From Verrucomicrobiales bacterium (GTDB taxonomy: Bacteria > Verrucomicrobiota > Verrucomicrobiia > Verrucomicrobiales > DEV007): a stretch of 64,000 nucleotides of DNA. Below the pieces are notes generated by a model. The model was not told the origin of the DNA, ran no database searches, and worked only from the letters and a program-made list of their open reading frames with translations. Position numbers and translations under genes: made by a program. Numbering within the stretch: the first letter of the stretch is position 1; every line of letters begins with the position of its first letter. The stretch is taken from NCBI GenBank assembly GCA_030730365.1, contig JANQVJ010000005.1:50043-114042 (forward strand), in the 5' to 3' direction. Below, in pieces: positions 27,001-34,466 of this stretch.

Positions 27001-29217
27001 ATGAGACATTTTTCCGCGCATCTAATTTCGGGGCTTTTTGTCCTCTTGTTCGCTGCGAACGTTGGTGCCTATCCGCTCACGCTCGAGCAGCGACAGCGAC
27101 TGAAACAATACATGCCGCGGAGCTTTGCCAAGCTCGAGGGACGGGAGCCGGTCCATGTCGTCGCGCTCGGGGACGACATCATGGGCGGCTACACTCCGCT
27201 TCCTTCGGCGTGGGAGAGCAACAACCCGCTCTACTCCTACACCGGCGTCTTTCTCGCTCAACTCGCCCGCGAGTTTTTCTATCCGGGAAGTGTGCGTCTC
27301 CTCAATCCGGCTCCCAACGGCACGGCGAAACTAACCGATTATCTCGGCGACGAGATCTCGTTGGAAAATCTCACGACGAAAGACGGGACCGTCTTTGACG
27401 GACTTCGCCGCATCGGCACCGAGGCTTTTCTCCACGAGCCCGACCTCGTTCTTATCCAGTATGGTGTCTACGATGCCTTCGGCTATCTCTCGATCGACGC
27501 CTACAAGCGGGCGATGCAGGAGATGGTCGATGCGGCAAAGGGGGCTCGCGCCGACATCATTCTCTTCGGACCCAGCCTCGTGAACTATGGAGGAGGGGCG
27601 ATGGAGTGGGGCGTTGATCGTCCCTACGCCACCGCCGCGCGCGAGATCGCGGTGGCGAACGGGATCCTCTTCATCGACCTCGGGTTGCACCTTTCGAGCT
27701 ATGGTGGCGGGGTCGATCCCGATACCCATCCCGCTGCGGCGATGGAGATCGTGGGGGACAAGCTCAGCCGTGTTTTCAACTTCGGTCCCGATCTTACCGC
27801 GCGTGAGAGAGTGCATCCGGCACAGGAGGTGCATCAGCTCCTTGGCCAGGCTGCCTTCGATGATCTCAAGAACGGACCGCCGCTCTCGCCTTTCACGACC
27901 ACAGCGGTGGCAACTCACGAAGCGGGCGGGATCGTCAGGATCTCCGTCGTCCTCCGCAATCAGAGCTCCGAAACTCGCAATGGCAGCATCGGTGCGCTTG
28001 CGGTCGGGGGGGCGATGCTCCCGACCGAGGCGGCACAGCGCTTCACGGTGATGCCGGGATCAGCAACGCAGGTCAACTTTCGCTATCAACGGCCCGTCGT
28101 CGGAAAATGCCGCGATGGATCCGATCTTTATTTTCCGATGGAGCCGTCTGATGAACTGGTGCGGTTCAGCTTCTTTGTAGAGGACTCGGTCCGATCCGAG
28201 GTGGTCGATGTGCCGGTGCGGGTTGGTCCGGTCGCGGCGATCTGGAATACCCGCAGTTTTGTCAATGTCAGTGACAAGATGAGAGTCGAGTGGGATCTCG
28301 TCAACGGGACCGACAAGCCGGTCAACGGGACTTTCCAGGTCGGCATGGCGGACCGCGTCGGGCAGCCAACCGAGTTTTCGATTCCGCCGCTCGGGACAAA
28401 ATCGGTTTTCTCGATCTTTGATTTCGAGTCTCCGGAGCGAGTCTTTCTCTTCCAGCAGGATCTCTGGATCCAGCTTGATGTCGGGGGTAAGGTGGTCCGT
28501 TTCTCGCGGGAGATGGAAGCTTCGCGCGACCTCGTTCTCGGTCAGGAAGTTCAGTTGAAGGCTTGGAAGGACTACGCCAGCCACGGTCCCGCTGCGGGGG
28601 AAGAACCAGCGCAGAGACGTTCGCCGGAGATCGCCACGGTGCGGTTCGATGCCGATGAAAATGCTCTCTTCGTTGTCGCAAAACTCGAGGGAATCAGCAT
28701 CCCGGATCTCGGTGGTCAGGCGGCTTTACAGGCGAAGCTTTACCTGGACGGACGCCCCCTCGATGAGGTGCGATCCTTTGGTGCGGTTGAGCCGGTGACG
28801 ATCTACACCCGGGGTGCTGACGGACCGGGATTTACTCCGGCCCTGGAACTCGGGAGTTTTGGGAGAGGCTACAACATGATTCTGAGCCCGAAGGGAATCA
28901 CTTCGGTCTTGAAAACTGAGCCCTCGGGCGCCCGGCTCCTTGAGATCCGGGTGCCGCGGACTTATTTTCACCGCCACGACTGGGCTCTCGATTCGGTTGA
29001 TTCGCTCCTTGGGGTAAGGCTCGAACTCACAGTCGCCGATCCCGCTGCGGATGCGGGGGCTCCCTTTCCCTCTGCAAATCGCTACGAAAGCAACAGTGCC
29101 ACTTTTGCCTACGAGGGCCGCATCGTCCAGGGCTTCCACGAAAATGACGCCCGTTCACTGATGACTTTGCGACTTTCCCGCCAGCCGGTTAACAGCTGGT
29201 CGGTGCGCGTCTACTGA
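27001..29217 (+). CDS. Exported SGNH-hydrolase-like protein with degenerate catalytic motifs
   Basis: 738 residues from the ATG at 27001, chosen because it gives a clean signal peptide (MRHFSAHL, hydrophobic core, cleavage near VGA-YP); the frame also opens from 26926. Residues about 30-260 read like an SGNH/GDSL fold: block I VVALGDDIMGGY, block III LIQYGVYDAFG, and a C-terminal RVHPAQEVHQLL resembling the DxxHP block. The GDS serine is replaced by Asp, the GxND asparagine by Tyr, and the last acidic position is Glu. The classical Ser-Asp-His triad is therefore incomplete, and the domain may bind rather than cleave. The rest is beta-rich with no motif that I recognise. It lies 106 bases after the megasynthase gene on the same strand, so it may be co-transcribed. 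Confidence 0.7.
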   Translation: MRHFSAHLISGLFVLLFAANVGAYPLTLEQRQRLKQYMPRSFAKLEGREPVHVVALGDDIMGGYTPLPSAWESNNPLYSYTGVFLAQLAREFFYPGSVRLLNPAPNGTAKLTDYLGDEISLENLTTKDGTVFDGLRRIGTEAFLHEPDLVLIQYGVYDAFGYLSIDAYKRAMQEMVDAAKGARADIILFGPSLVNYGGGAMEWGVDRPYATAAREIAVANGILFIDLGLHLSSYGGGVDPDTHPAAAMEIVGDKLSRVFNFGPDLTARERVHPAQEVHQLLGQAAFDDLKNGPPLSPFTTTAVATHEAGGIVRISVVLRNQSSETRNGSIGALAVGGAMLPTEAAQRFTVMPGSATQVNFRYQRPVVGKCRDGSDLYFPMEPSDELVRFSFFVEDSVRSEVVDVPVRVGPVAAIWNTRSFVNVSDKMRVEWDLVNGTDKPVNGTFQVGMADRVGQPTEFSIPPLGTKSVFSIFDFESPERVFLFQQDLWIQLDVGGKVVRFSREMEASRDLVLGQEVQLKAWKDYASHGPAAGEEPAQRRSPEIATVRFDADENALFVVAKLEGISIPDLGGQAALQAKLYLDGRPLDEVRSFGAVEPVTIYTRGADGPGFTPALELGSFGRGYNMILSPKGITSVLKTEPSGARLLEIRVPRTYFHRHDWALDSVDSLLGVRLELTVADPAADAGAPFPSANRYESNSATFAYEGRIVQGFHENDARSLMTLRLSRQPVNSWSVRVY

Positions 29218-29253
29218 GCGGCCCGCTCGAGAGGGTGCAACCAGGCAAAGGCG

Positions 29254-29973
29254 TTACTTCGGATTCGTGGCCGCAGCCTCGATCTCGCGGTGGTTCAGGA
29301 TCTGATAATCTCCGGTCGAAAGCGCCGGCATCGTGAGCGTGCCGATGCGGATGCGCTCGAGACGATCGACTTTGCAGCCAAGCTTGGAAAACATGCGTCG
29401 AATTTGACGGTTGTAACCCTGGGTCAGGACGACTCGAACGCGGCGACGCGAGTCGAACCGGACCGACTCGGCCTTGGCGAGACCCTCGGTAAAGTGGAGG
29501 CCCTCGAGCAGTTTGTGGGTCAGATCGGGGTCAAAGGGGCGGTCGAGGTGGACGGCATACTCTTTCTCCACATGAAAACGGGGATGGGTGAGCCGCTCGG
29601 TGAGTTCGCCCGAACTCGTCATGAGAATGAGGCCCGAGCTCTCGTAGTCGAGGCGGCCGACGTAGATGAGTTTTGAAAACTTTTTCGGAAGCAATTCGTA
29701 AATCGTGGGGCGCCCCTCCGGATCATCTTTCGTGCAGATGAACTTGCGTGGCTTATTCAACACAAGCGTGAGGGGTGACTGCTCGCGGAGCAGTTTGCCG
29801 TCGAATTTGACGTGATCGGACGGGAGCACGCGAGACGACAGATCGATGACAATTTCGCCGTTGATCTCGACACGTCCCTGGGTGATTAACTCATCACAGG
29901 CACGACGAGAGCCTATGCCGCATGAGGCAAGGAAACGATTCAGGCGAACGCCTTTGTCCGCCGGGGTGCTCAT
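29254..29973 (-). CDS. rRNA pseudouridine synthase, RsuA/RluB/RluE family
   Basis: 239 residues from the ATG at 29973; the frame is open to 30249, but the S4 domain begins right after 29973. The order is an S4 RNA-binding domain (VRLNRFLASCGIGSRRACDELI...GRVEING, about 9-55), then the catalytic core with YVGRLDYESSGLILMTSSGEL (catalytic Asp in GRLD near residue 110) and a C-terminal GYNRQIRRMFSKLG. These mark the RsuA/RluB/E/F branch, which modifies a uridine in 16S or 23S rRNA. Length and layout fit RluB or RsuA, and I cannot choose between them. The gene converges on the SGNH-like gene, 36 bases away, and lies just downstream of the small basic protein gene on the same strand. Confidence 0.88.
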   Translation of the reverse strand: MSTPADKGVRLNRFLASCGIGSRRACDELITQGRVEINGEIVIDLSSRVLPSDHVKFDGKLLREQSPLTLVLNKPRKFICTKDDPEGRPTIYELLPKKFSKLIYVGRLDYESSGLILMTSSGELTERLTHPRFHVEKEYAVHLDRPFDPDLTHKLLEGLHFTEGLAKAESVRFDSRRRVRVVLTQGYNRQIRRMFSKLGCKVDRLERIRIGTLTMPALSTGDYQILNHREIEAAATNPK

Positions 29974-30031
29974 CGCAAGAAACAGGGGAGACGATCCAAA
30001 AAGCGCCCGGATTAACCCCGGGGCGATGGAA

Positions 30032-30187
30032 TCAGGCCTCCGGAGCTGTCTTGGGGAGATGAAGGGGGGTGCGGCCCTGGGTCCACTCGCCGCGCTTCTG
30101 GAGAAGTTTGACACGCTCAAAGCGCTTGAGAACGCTGCGCTTGGCGCCGACGGTGCTGGATTTTTTGAGGCTGGCGTGCTGTGACAT
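30032..30187 (-). CDS. Small basic protein of the Chlamydia/Verrucomicrobia family (51 residues)
   Basis: The ATG at 30187 opens a 51-residue frame that ends at a TGA at 30034-30032. It starts MSQHASLKKSS, continues with KRSVLKRFERVKLLQKRGEW and ends near TAPEA; 15 residues are Lys, Arg or His. It matches my memory of the short conserved family described as Chlamydia/Verrucomicrobia small basic protein, found once per genome in this phylum group. The function is unproven; the charge and the association with translation genes suggest ribosome or RNA binding. The rRNA pseudouridine synthase gene follows 58 bases downstream on the same strand. This is the best single taxonomic marker in the window. 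Confidence 0.85.
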   Translation of the reverse strand: MSQHASLKKSSTVGAKRSVLKRFERVKLLQKRGEWTQGRTPLHLPKTAPEA

Positions 30188-30298
30188 GACTGAAATATCG
30201 ATTTGTTCGGTGGAGTCGCGACTTTAGGACAGCTTATCACATTCTGCAAGTAGGGAAAATCAGGGTTTAGGGGGATAAATTGCTTTTCCGGAGGCGTT

Positions 30299-31384
30299 TC
30301 AGAGGGTCTCGCCGGGGTTGTAACGGGGAATCAGTCGGGTGGATCGAAGAGGCAGGGAGCCGGTCTCGGCCAATTGCCTCGCGGCACGGGAGAGCTGAAT
30401 CGCGAAGCGGGAGGGCGCAATGGTGTAACGGGCCACCGTCGGGGTGAGATGCTGCAGGAAAAGTTCGTCATCCCGCGAGAGGATCGAGATATCGCCGGGG
30501 ATGGCGATTCCGCGTCGCTGCAGGTGGGTCACTACGGTTAGGACATGGACGGCCCGTGCCACGAGAATCGCAGTCGGTCGGTGATCAGATCGCAGCTCGC
30601 GGTCGAGATGCACACAGAGATTCGCGGCGGTGCCATCGTGCCGGATGACGCTGAGTCTGGCGTCGGGATCCGCCTTATTTTCGAGAGCTTCACGGAAACC
30701 GGCTTCGCTGTCCGCTTCGCCGCCGGTCGCTCCTTCGGGCAGGCAGAGGGTGATGTTCCGATGTCCTTTTGCTCGAAGGAGCCCCCCGGCATGGCGGCAG
30801 GTCGCCCGGTAATCGAGATCGATCGAGGGCAGGGCGATCCCGGCGGCGCAAGAACCCGCGACGAGGCAGGGGAGTTGCCGCTTAAGAAACCAACGCTGCA
30901 TCGGTTCGCGCGACCCGTAGGCGATCCAGGCGGAGGCGGCTGTTCTCGCAACGATAGCCTCGAGACTGCGGTCGGGATGGTCGGAAAACGAGGCGGGGTT
31001 CACGATGAGTTCGAGTTCGAAGCCCGCCCGGTTGAGGGCGGTCCGCAGTTCATCGACCATTACGGCAGCGGAGGGCGGCATCGCAAGGAGCGGACGGGGT
31101 GAGATCACGGCAATAAGGCGTGGACGCGTGCCGTGGTCCGGGAGTGAGGCTATGTCGCAAATGAGCCGCCGCCGCCGCGTCGAGACCTCGAGCCGCCCCT
31201 CGCGTTGTAGTTCTTCAAGAGCGGCACGCAGGGTCGGTCGGCTCACCTGGAGAAGGGCGCAAAGTTCGCGTTCGCCCGGCAGCTGCGTTTCCCACAGTCC
31301 CTCCCTGATCGATTGGCGCAAGGCCCTCGCCGTTTCGGCAACGAGCGAGAGTCGGCGTGGCAATTCGGGGCGTGGCTCCTGCAT
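30299..31384 (-). CDS. GntR-type DNA-binding domain fused to a LacI/periplasmic-binding-like sensor domain
   Basis: 361 residues from the ATG at 31384. A start at 31435 is possible, but it would place a 21-base palindrome inside the gene. Residues about 15-80 are a winged helix of GntR type (LRQSIREGLWETQLPGERELCALLQVSRPTLRAALEELQREGRLEV). The remainder resembles the LacI/GalR effector domain: PRLIAVISPRP, IDLDYRATCRHAGGLLRAKGHRNI..., then ...AILVARAVHVLTVVTHLQRRGIAIPGDISILSRDDE. Such GntR-LacI hybrids (AraR-like) respond to sugars. It is divergent from the RraA/PhyH genes, with the palindrome between them, so it probably represses itself and that operon. Confidence 0.8.
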   Translation of the reverse strand: MQEPRPELPRRLSLVAETARALRQSIREGLWETQLPGERELCALLQVSRPTLRAALEELQREGRLEVSTRRRRLICDIASLPDHGTRPRLIAVISPRPLLAMPPSAAVMVDELRTALNRAGFELELIVNPASFSDHPDRSLEAIVARTAASAWIAYGSREPMQRWFLKRQLPCLVAGSCAAGIALPSIDLDYRATCRHAGGLLRAKGHRNITLCLPEGATGGEADSEAGFREALENKADPDARLSVIRHDGTAANLCVHLDRELRSDHRPTAILVARAVHVLTVVTHLQRRGIAIPGDISILSRDDELFLQHLTPTVARYTIAPSRFAIQLSRAARQLAETGSLPLRSTRLIPRYNPGETL

Positions 31385-31405
31385 CTGGTTAGATAATATG
31401 ACCAG
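31385..31405. promoter_or_regulatory. 21-base palindrome CTGGT-N11-ACCAG, likely operator of the GntR/LacI-type regulator
   Basis: CTGGT (31385-31389) and ACCAG (31401-31405) flank an AT-rich, partly symmetrical centre (TAGATAATATG). The site lies immediately before the regulator's ATG and in the space shared with the divergent RraA-PhyH operon. Position and symmetry fit an autoregulatory operator. The site also argues against the longer regulator start at 31435. Confidence 0.5.
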
Positions 31406-31451
31406 TATGCTGCCCTTGTCAGACGAGGTCGGCAAGGTAGAAGATGACTCA

Positions 31452-31872
31452 ATGAGTGCCCCCGAACCCCACGCCCGCCGTCTCGACCCCGGAATCCTCC
31501 ATCAGTCGAAACGCTGGAATACGCCGACGATCGATAACGAATGGGAGCAGATCACGAAGCGGAATCCTGCCCGCGACGGGTTTAATCACGAGGAAACGAG
31601 AGACTTCACGCCGCACAGGGGACCGACGGTCGGCTACGCCGTGACTCTCTTGATCGAGCCGTCCCATCCGTCGCATCGCGCCGGAGGAGCAGGAATGTCT
31701 CTTCGAAGCACCGATGTTCATGGACCGGAATGAATGTGAGACCGTCATCCCCGCCGCGCACGACTCGGAAGATGACGTCTTCGCGACCAAGCTCGCGAAG
31801 ATGGAGAGGTCCATTGATGTCTTCCTCGAGAATCTGAAGGTCAAATTTTCATTGGAGGGTGAATGGCGATGA
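31452..31872 (+). pseudogene. RraA/HMG-aldolase family gene with internal deletion and frameshift
   Basis: Two pieces of one family occur in different frames. The first (31452 to about 31676) reads MSAPEP...LHQSKRWNTPTIDNEWEQ...GPTVGYAVTLLIEPSHPSH, the N-terminal part of RraA-like proteins (TPT and GpmvGyAvT motifs). The second (about 31675-31872, shifted frame) reads IAPEEQECLFEAPMFMDRNECETVIPAA and so on, the C-terminal part after the IPxEE motif. About 90-100 middle residues, with the usual substrate-binding GxxxR-D region, are missing. The stop of the second piece overlaps the PhyH start (ATGA), so the original gene was translationally coupled to PhyH. The first-frame product would end at 31733. 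RraA-family enzymes in such operons act as aldolases or decarboxylases on sugar-acid-like substrates. Confidence 0.75.
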
Positions 31873-32609
31873 AGCATCTCGAAATCGAAACGATCCTGGA
31901 GGACTACGAGCGCGATGGTGTCGCTCTCGTGCGCGGGTTTCTTTCCCCGGAGGAAGCGGGGAAAATCCGTGAGGAGCTCGACCGCTATGTCCGTGAGGAT
32001 CTGGCTTCGAAACCGGTCGATGCCCGCACTCTAGAGGTGGATGAAATAACGGTGCGCAATCTCTGGCGACTGGAGGCTCATAATGAATTCTTCCGTGAAT
32101 TCGGGGCGCGGGAGGATCTGCGGGCGCTCATCAGGCCGCTCGTGAAAGGTGAGCCCGTCCTCGCCGGGGTCGAGACCTTCAACAAGCCGGCGCGGATCGG
32201 CTCGGGCGTGCCGCCGCATCAGGACAATGCCTACTTTTGCCAGACTCCGCCCGACATGCTCACGGTGTGGATCGCGATCGATGCGGTGACGGAGGCGAAT
32301 GGTCCGGTTACCTACGTGAAAGGATCGCATCGTCTCGGTCCGCTCCCGACGAAACCCTCGGGCGTGCGCGGCAACAGCATCGGTCTCGCCGAAATGCCGG
32401 AGGTTGGGGAAGGGGACAGCTTTATCGCGCTGCTTGAGCCGGGCGATGCGACGATTCACCACTGCGACACGATCCACTACTCGGCACCGAACACGACCGA
32501 TCATCCGCGTCTGGGATTTCTGCTGGTTTTCCGCGGCAGTCATACGACCACGGACCCGCGATTAAAAGCCACCTATTCCGCCGCTGCGGCGGCGACGCCT
32601 CCGGCATGA
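31869..32609 (+). CDS. Phytanoyl-CoA dioxygenase (PhyH) family Fe(II)/2-oxoglutarate enzyme
   Basis: 246 residues from the ATG at 31869 (a second ATG at 31863 is possible). The double-stranded beta-helix metal motif is complete: HQD in PPHQDNAY near residue 118, then a distal His in IHYSAPN near 205, with Arg in HPRLGFLLVFRG for 2-oxoglutarate. GPVTYVKGSHRLG between them is typical of PhyH proteins. These enzymes hydroxylate small molecules; bacterial members in sugar operons have unknown substrates. The start overlaps the stop of the decayed RraA gene, so the pair formed an operon, presumably controlled by the divergent GntR/LacI-type regulator. The gene is intact, but the loss of its partner may have changed its role. 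Confidence 0.88.
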   Translation: MKHLEIETILEDYERDGVALVRGFLSPEEAGKIREELDRYVREDLASKPVDARTLEVDEITVRNLWRLEAHNEFFREFGAREDLRALIRPLVKGEPVLAGVETFNKPARIGSGVPPHQDNAYFCQTPPDMLTVWIAIDAVTEANGPVTYVKGSHRLGPLPTKPSGVRGNSIGLAEMPEVGEGDSFIALLEPGDATIHHCDTIHYSAPNTTDHPRLGFLLVFRGSHTTTDPRLKATYSAAAAATPPA

Positions 32610-32616
32610 GAATAAA

Positions 32617-32952
32617 TCAATACAGTGAGGCATCGAGAATCGAGAGCACCTCTTCGAGAACTGCCTTTGGCGCGGTGCCGATTTTGGTTAAGCCTCGCGC
32701 CCGGAAATCGAGCGACTTGACTTGCTCGCACATGACAAAGCCGGTCAAGGAGGTCCGCCCCGCGATCGCGACGTGGAAAGGGATGCCCCGATCGGTATTG
32801 GTAACAGGGCAGCAGATCGCCATTCCGGTGGCCTTGTTAAAGAGCGTCTTACTCACGACCAACGCGGGGCGGCGACCGCGCTGTTCATGGTCGGCTTGAG
32901 GGTCAAAATTCAGAGTCACAAAATCCCCCTGATTTGGAACGTAACCCGCCAT
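32617..32952 (-). CDS. mazF: MazF/PemK-type toxin endoribonuclease
   Basis: 111 residues from the ATG at 32952 (a GTG lies one codon upstream). The N terminus YVPNQGDFVTLNFDPQADHEQRGRRPALVVS is the hallmark of MazF: a beta-barrel edge with the catalytic Arg in the loop before RPALVVS. It is followed by CCPVTNTDRGIPFHV (catalytic Thr/Ser region) and FVMCEQVKSLDFRARG. MazF toxins cut mRNA at short sequences. The start overlaps the mazE stop by one base (TGATG), so they form a coupled antitoxin-toxin operon. The toxin gene ends 7 bases before the convergent end of the PhyH gene. Confidence 0.92.
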   Translation of the reverse strand: MAGYVPNQGDFVTLNFDPQADHEQRGRRPALVVSKTLFNKATGMAICCPVTNTDRGIPFHVAIAGRTSLTGFVMCEQVKSLDFRARGLTKIGTAPKAVLEEVLSILDASLY

Positions 32953-33212
32953 CACCAGACTTCCCCGCCTTCGCTTCCCCAGGGTGTTTCGACGGTGGCG
33001 TAGTCGGCCGGCATCGCTGCGGCGAGGTCCTCGATACGGTGCCGTCCCCGGATCGGTGCGGCGTTACGAACCGGACGCAGGATGATGGCGTCGCCTTTGG
33101 GAGACAATTCCACTTCGACGCTCGTGCCGGTTTCGAGCTGAAGTCGTCCAAGGAGAGATTTTGGAAGACGGACGCCCTGACTGTTTCCCCACGATTGCAG
33201 CTTCGTGATCAT
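32952..33212 (-). CDS. mazE: MazE/AbrB-type antitoxin
   Basis: 86 residues. The N-terminal swapped-hairpin DNA-binding domain is clear: LQSWGNSQGVRLPKSLLGRLQLETGTSVEVEL...IILRPV, the MazE/AbrB signature (GNSxGVRLPK). The C-terminal 35 residues (RIEDLAAAMPADY...) are the flexible toxin-binding tail. MazE neutralises MazF and, with it, represses its own promoter; repeats at 33223-33241, just upstream of the start, fit as the operator. The start is only 6 bases from the divergent start of the beta-helix gene, so the mazEF promoter lies inside that gene's 5' end. Confidence 0.92.
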   Translation of the reverse strand: MITKLQSWGNSQGVRLPKSLLGRLQLETGTSVEVELSPKGDAIILRPVRNAAPIRGRHRIEDLAAAMPADYATVETPWGSEGGEVW

Positions 33213-33218
33213 CGGGGA

Positions 33219-34466
33219 ATGTATATCCGGAGGATATCCGGCGCAAGAGTGACTTCAGCCGCTTTTGGAATCGCGGCATTCGCAACCGCCTTGTTTGTGT
33301 CGGGAACCTCCCTTCACGCCCGCGACCTCCGCGTCGGCATCGATCCCGAGGTTCCCACGATCCACCACGCCATCAAGCTTGCCGCGCCCGGCGACACGAT
33401 CCATCTTGAGGCGGGCAAGGTCTACCACGACTACGCGGGCTTTTACGGGAAGAAAGGCGAGCCCGGCAAACCCATTACTCTCGATGGACACGGCGCGACG
33501 CTCGAGGGATCAGATCCACTCGACCCGGCGCAGTGGACGGAGGTTTCGCCCGGGCACTACACTTGCGCGAGGCTGATGCCCACGCTCAACGGAGCCATGC
33601 TGGCCCGCTGGTTTTTCCTTTTCGACGGGCAGATGCAGCGAATGGGGCGTGTTTCGAAAGGGAAGAGCGCCCCTCTCAAGGCACCCGATGAACTCGCGCC
33701 GGGCGAATGGACCTTCGTTGAGACTTCGCCGCCGGCCAAGGATCACGGTGTTGCCATCGAGGGAGTCTTTCACCTTCGCCTCGCTCCGGGTCAGACCCTC
33801 GCCGAGGCAAACATCGCCGTGCCGGTGCGCAGCGCTGGAGTGCAGTTCGGCGGCGAAAATGCCCACCTCGTCATTCGCAACCTCACCGCAACGCATCCCT
33901 ACAATGACGGCTTCAATATCCATGGCGACTGCCGCGAGGTGGTTTTTGAAAACATCCGGGCGATCGAGTGCGGCGACGACGGCATTAGCGCGCACGGAAC
34001 CTGCCAATACCGCGCCGATGGTCTCGTCAGTATCGGCAACGCCACCGGCATCTGCGATACGGGAACGGCGCAGACGAGCTACCGCAACGTCTTCATCGAC
34101 GATTGCGTCGGTTTCGATCTCTTCTTTCTCGATGAAGGGCGCTATTCGCTCAGCAATGTCGTCGTTTTCTCCTCGGCGCAGAACCCCTTTGTCGTGACCG
34201 GACGGGCGACGGGCGACTGCCGTCTCATCATGGATAATGTGCACCTCCACCGCCTCGTCGAGCCTCGATTCGGCAACATCGCGGCACGGGCTCTCGTCGA
34301 GGGGACGCGCTGCACCTTTGAGGGACTCGATCTCAAGGTCACCGGCACCGCGACCTGGGAAAATACTCTCATCCACGGGCAACCCTCCGAGCCCGGCGCC
34401 GCCGGGGCGGATCTCGAAGCACTCCGCAAACTCGTTCCGACATCCTATCAGAGTCACCAGCCATGA
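33219..34466 (+). CDS. Exported right-handed parallel beta-helix protein (polysaccharide-lyase-like)
   Basis: 415 residues from the ATG at 33219, chosen because it supplies the positively charged n-region (MYIRRISGAR) of a signal peptide that ends near LHA-RD. A GTG at 33249 is an alternative, and the frame is open further upstream but antisense to mazE. The mature start VPTIHHAIKLAAPGDTIHLEAGKVYHD...GKPITLDGHGATL is typical of parallel beta-helix proteins. Later coils show HLVIRNLTATHPYNDGFNIHGDC and VVFENIRAIECGDDGISAHGTC, with Asp-rich turns. Such proteins are lyases, hydrolases or epimerases on acidic glycans. The stop overlaps the next gene by four bases (34463-34466), so it is coupled to the propeller-protein pair. 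Confidence 0.8.
   Translation: MYIRRISGARVTSAAFGIAAFATALFVSGTSLHARDLRVGIDPEVPTIHHAIKLAAPGDTIHLEAGKVYHDYAGFYGKKGEPGKPITLDGHGATLEGSDPLDPAQWTEVSPGHYTCARLMPTLNGAMLARWFFLFDGQMQRMGRVSKGKSAPLKAPDELAPGEWTFVETSPPAKDHGVAIEGVFHLRLAPGQTLAEANIAVPVRSAGVQFGGENAHLVIRNLTATHPYNDGFNIHGDCREVVFENIRAIECGDDGISAHGTCQYRADGLVSIGNATGICDTGTAQTSYRNVFIDDCVGFDLFFLDEGRYSLSNVVVFSSAQNPFVVTGRATGDCRLIMDNVHLHRLVEPRFGNIAARALVEGTRCTFEGLDLKVTGTATWENTLIHGQPSEPGAAGADLEALRKLVPTSYQSHQP
33223..33241. promoter_or_regulatory. Repeat cluster upstream of mazE, likely MazEF autoregulatory operator
   Basis: ATATCCGG occurs twice, 11 bases apart (33223 and 33234), about one helical turn. ATATCC-GGA-GGATAT (33223-33237) is an inverted repeat, and GGATATCC (33232-33239) is a perfect palindrome. 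The cluster sits 11-29 bases before the mazE start, where MazE-MazF complexes bind in known systems. It also lies inside the first codons of the divergent beta-helix gene if that gene starts at 33219. Confidence 0.5.

Noticed and set aside
32934..33218. In-frame extension of the beta-helix gene across mazE
   Set aside because: It is antisense to an unmistakable mazE gene and would bury the signal peptide.
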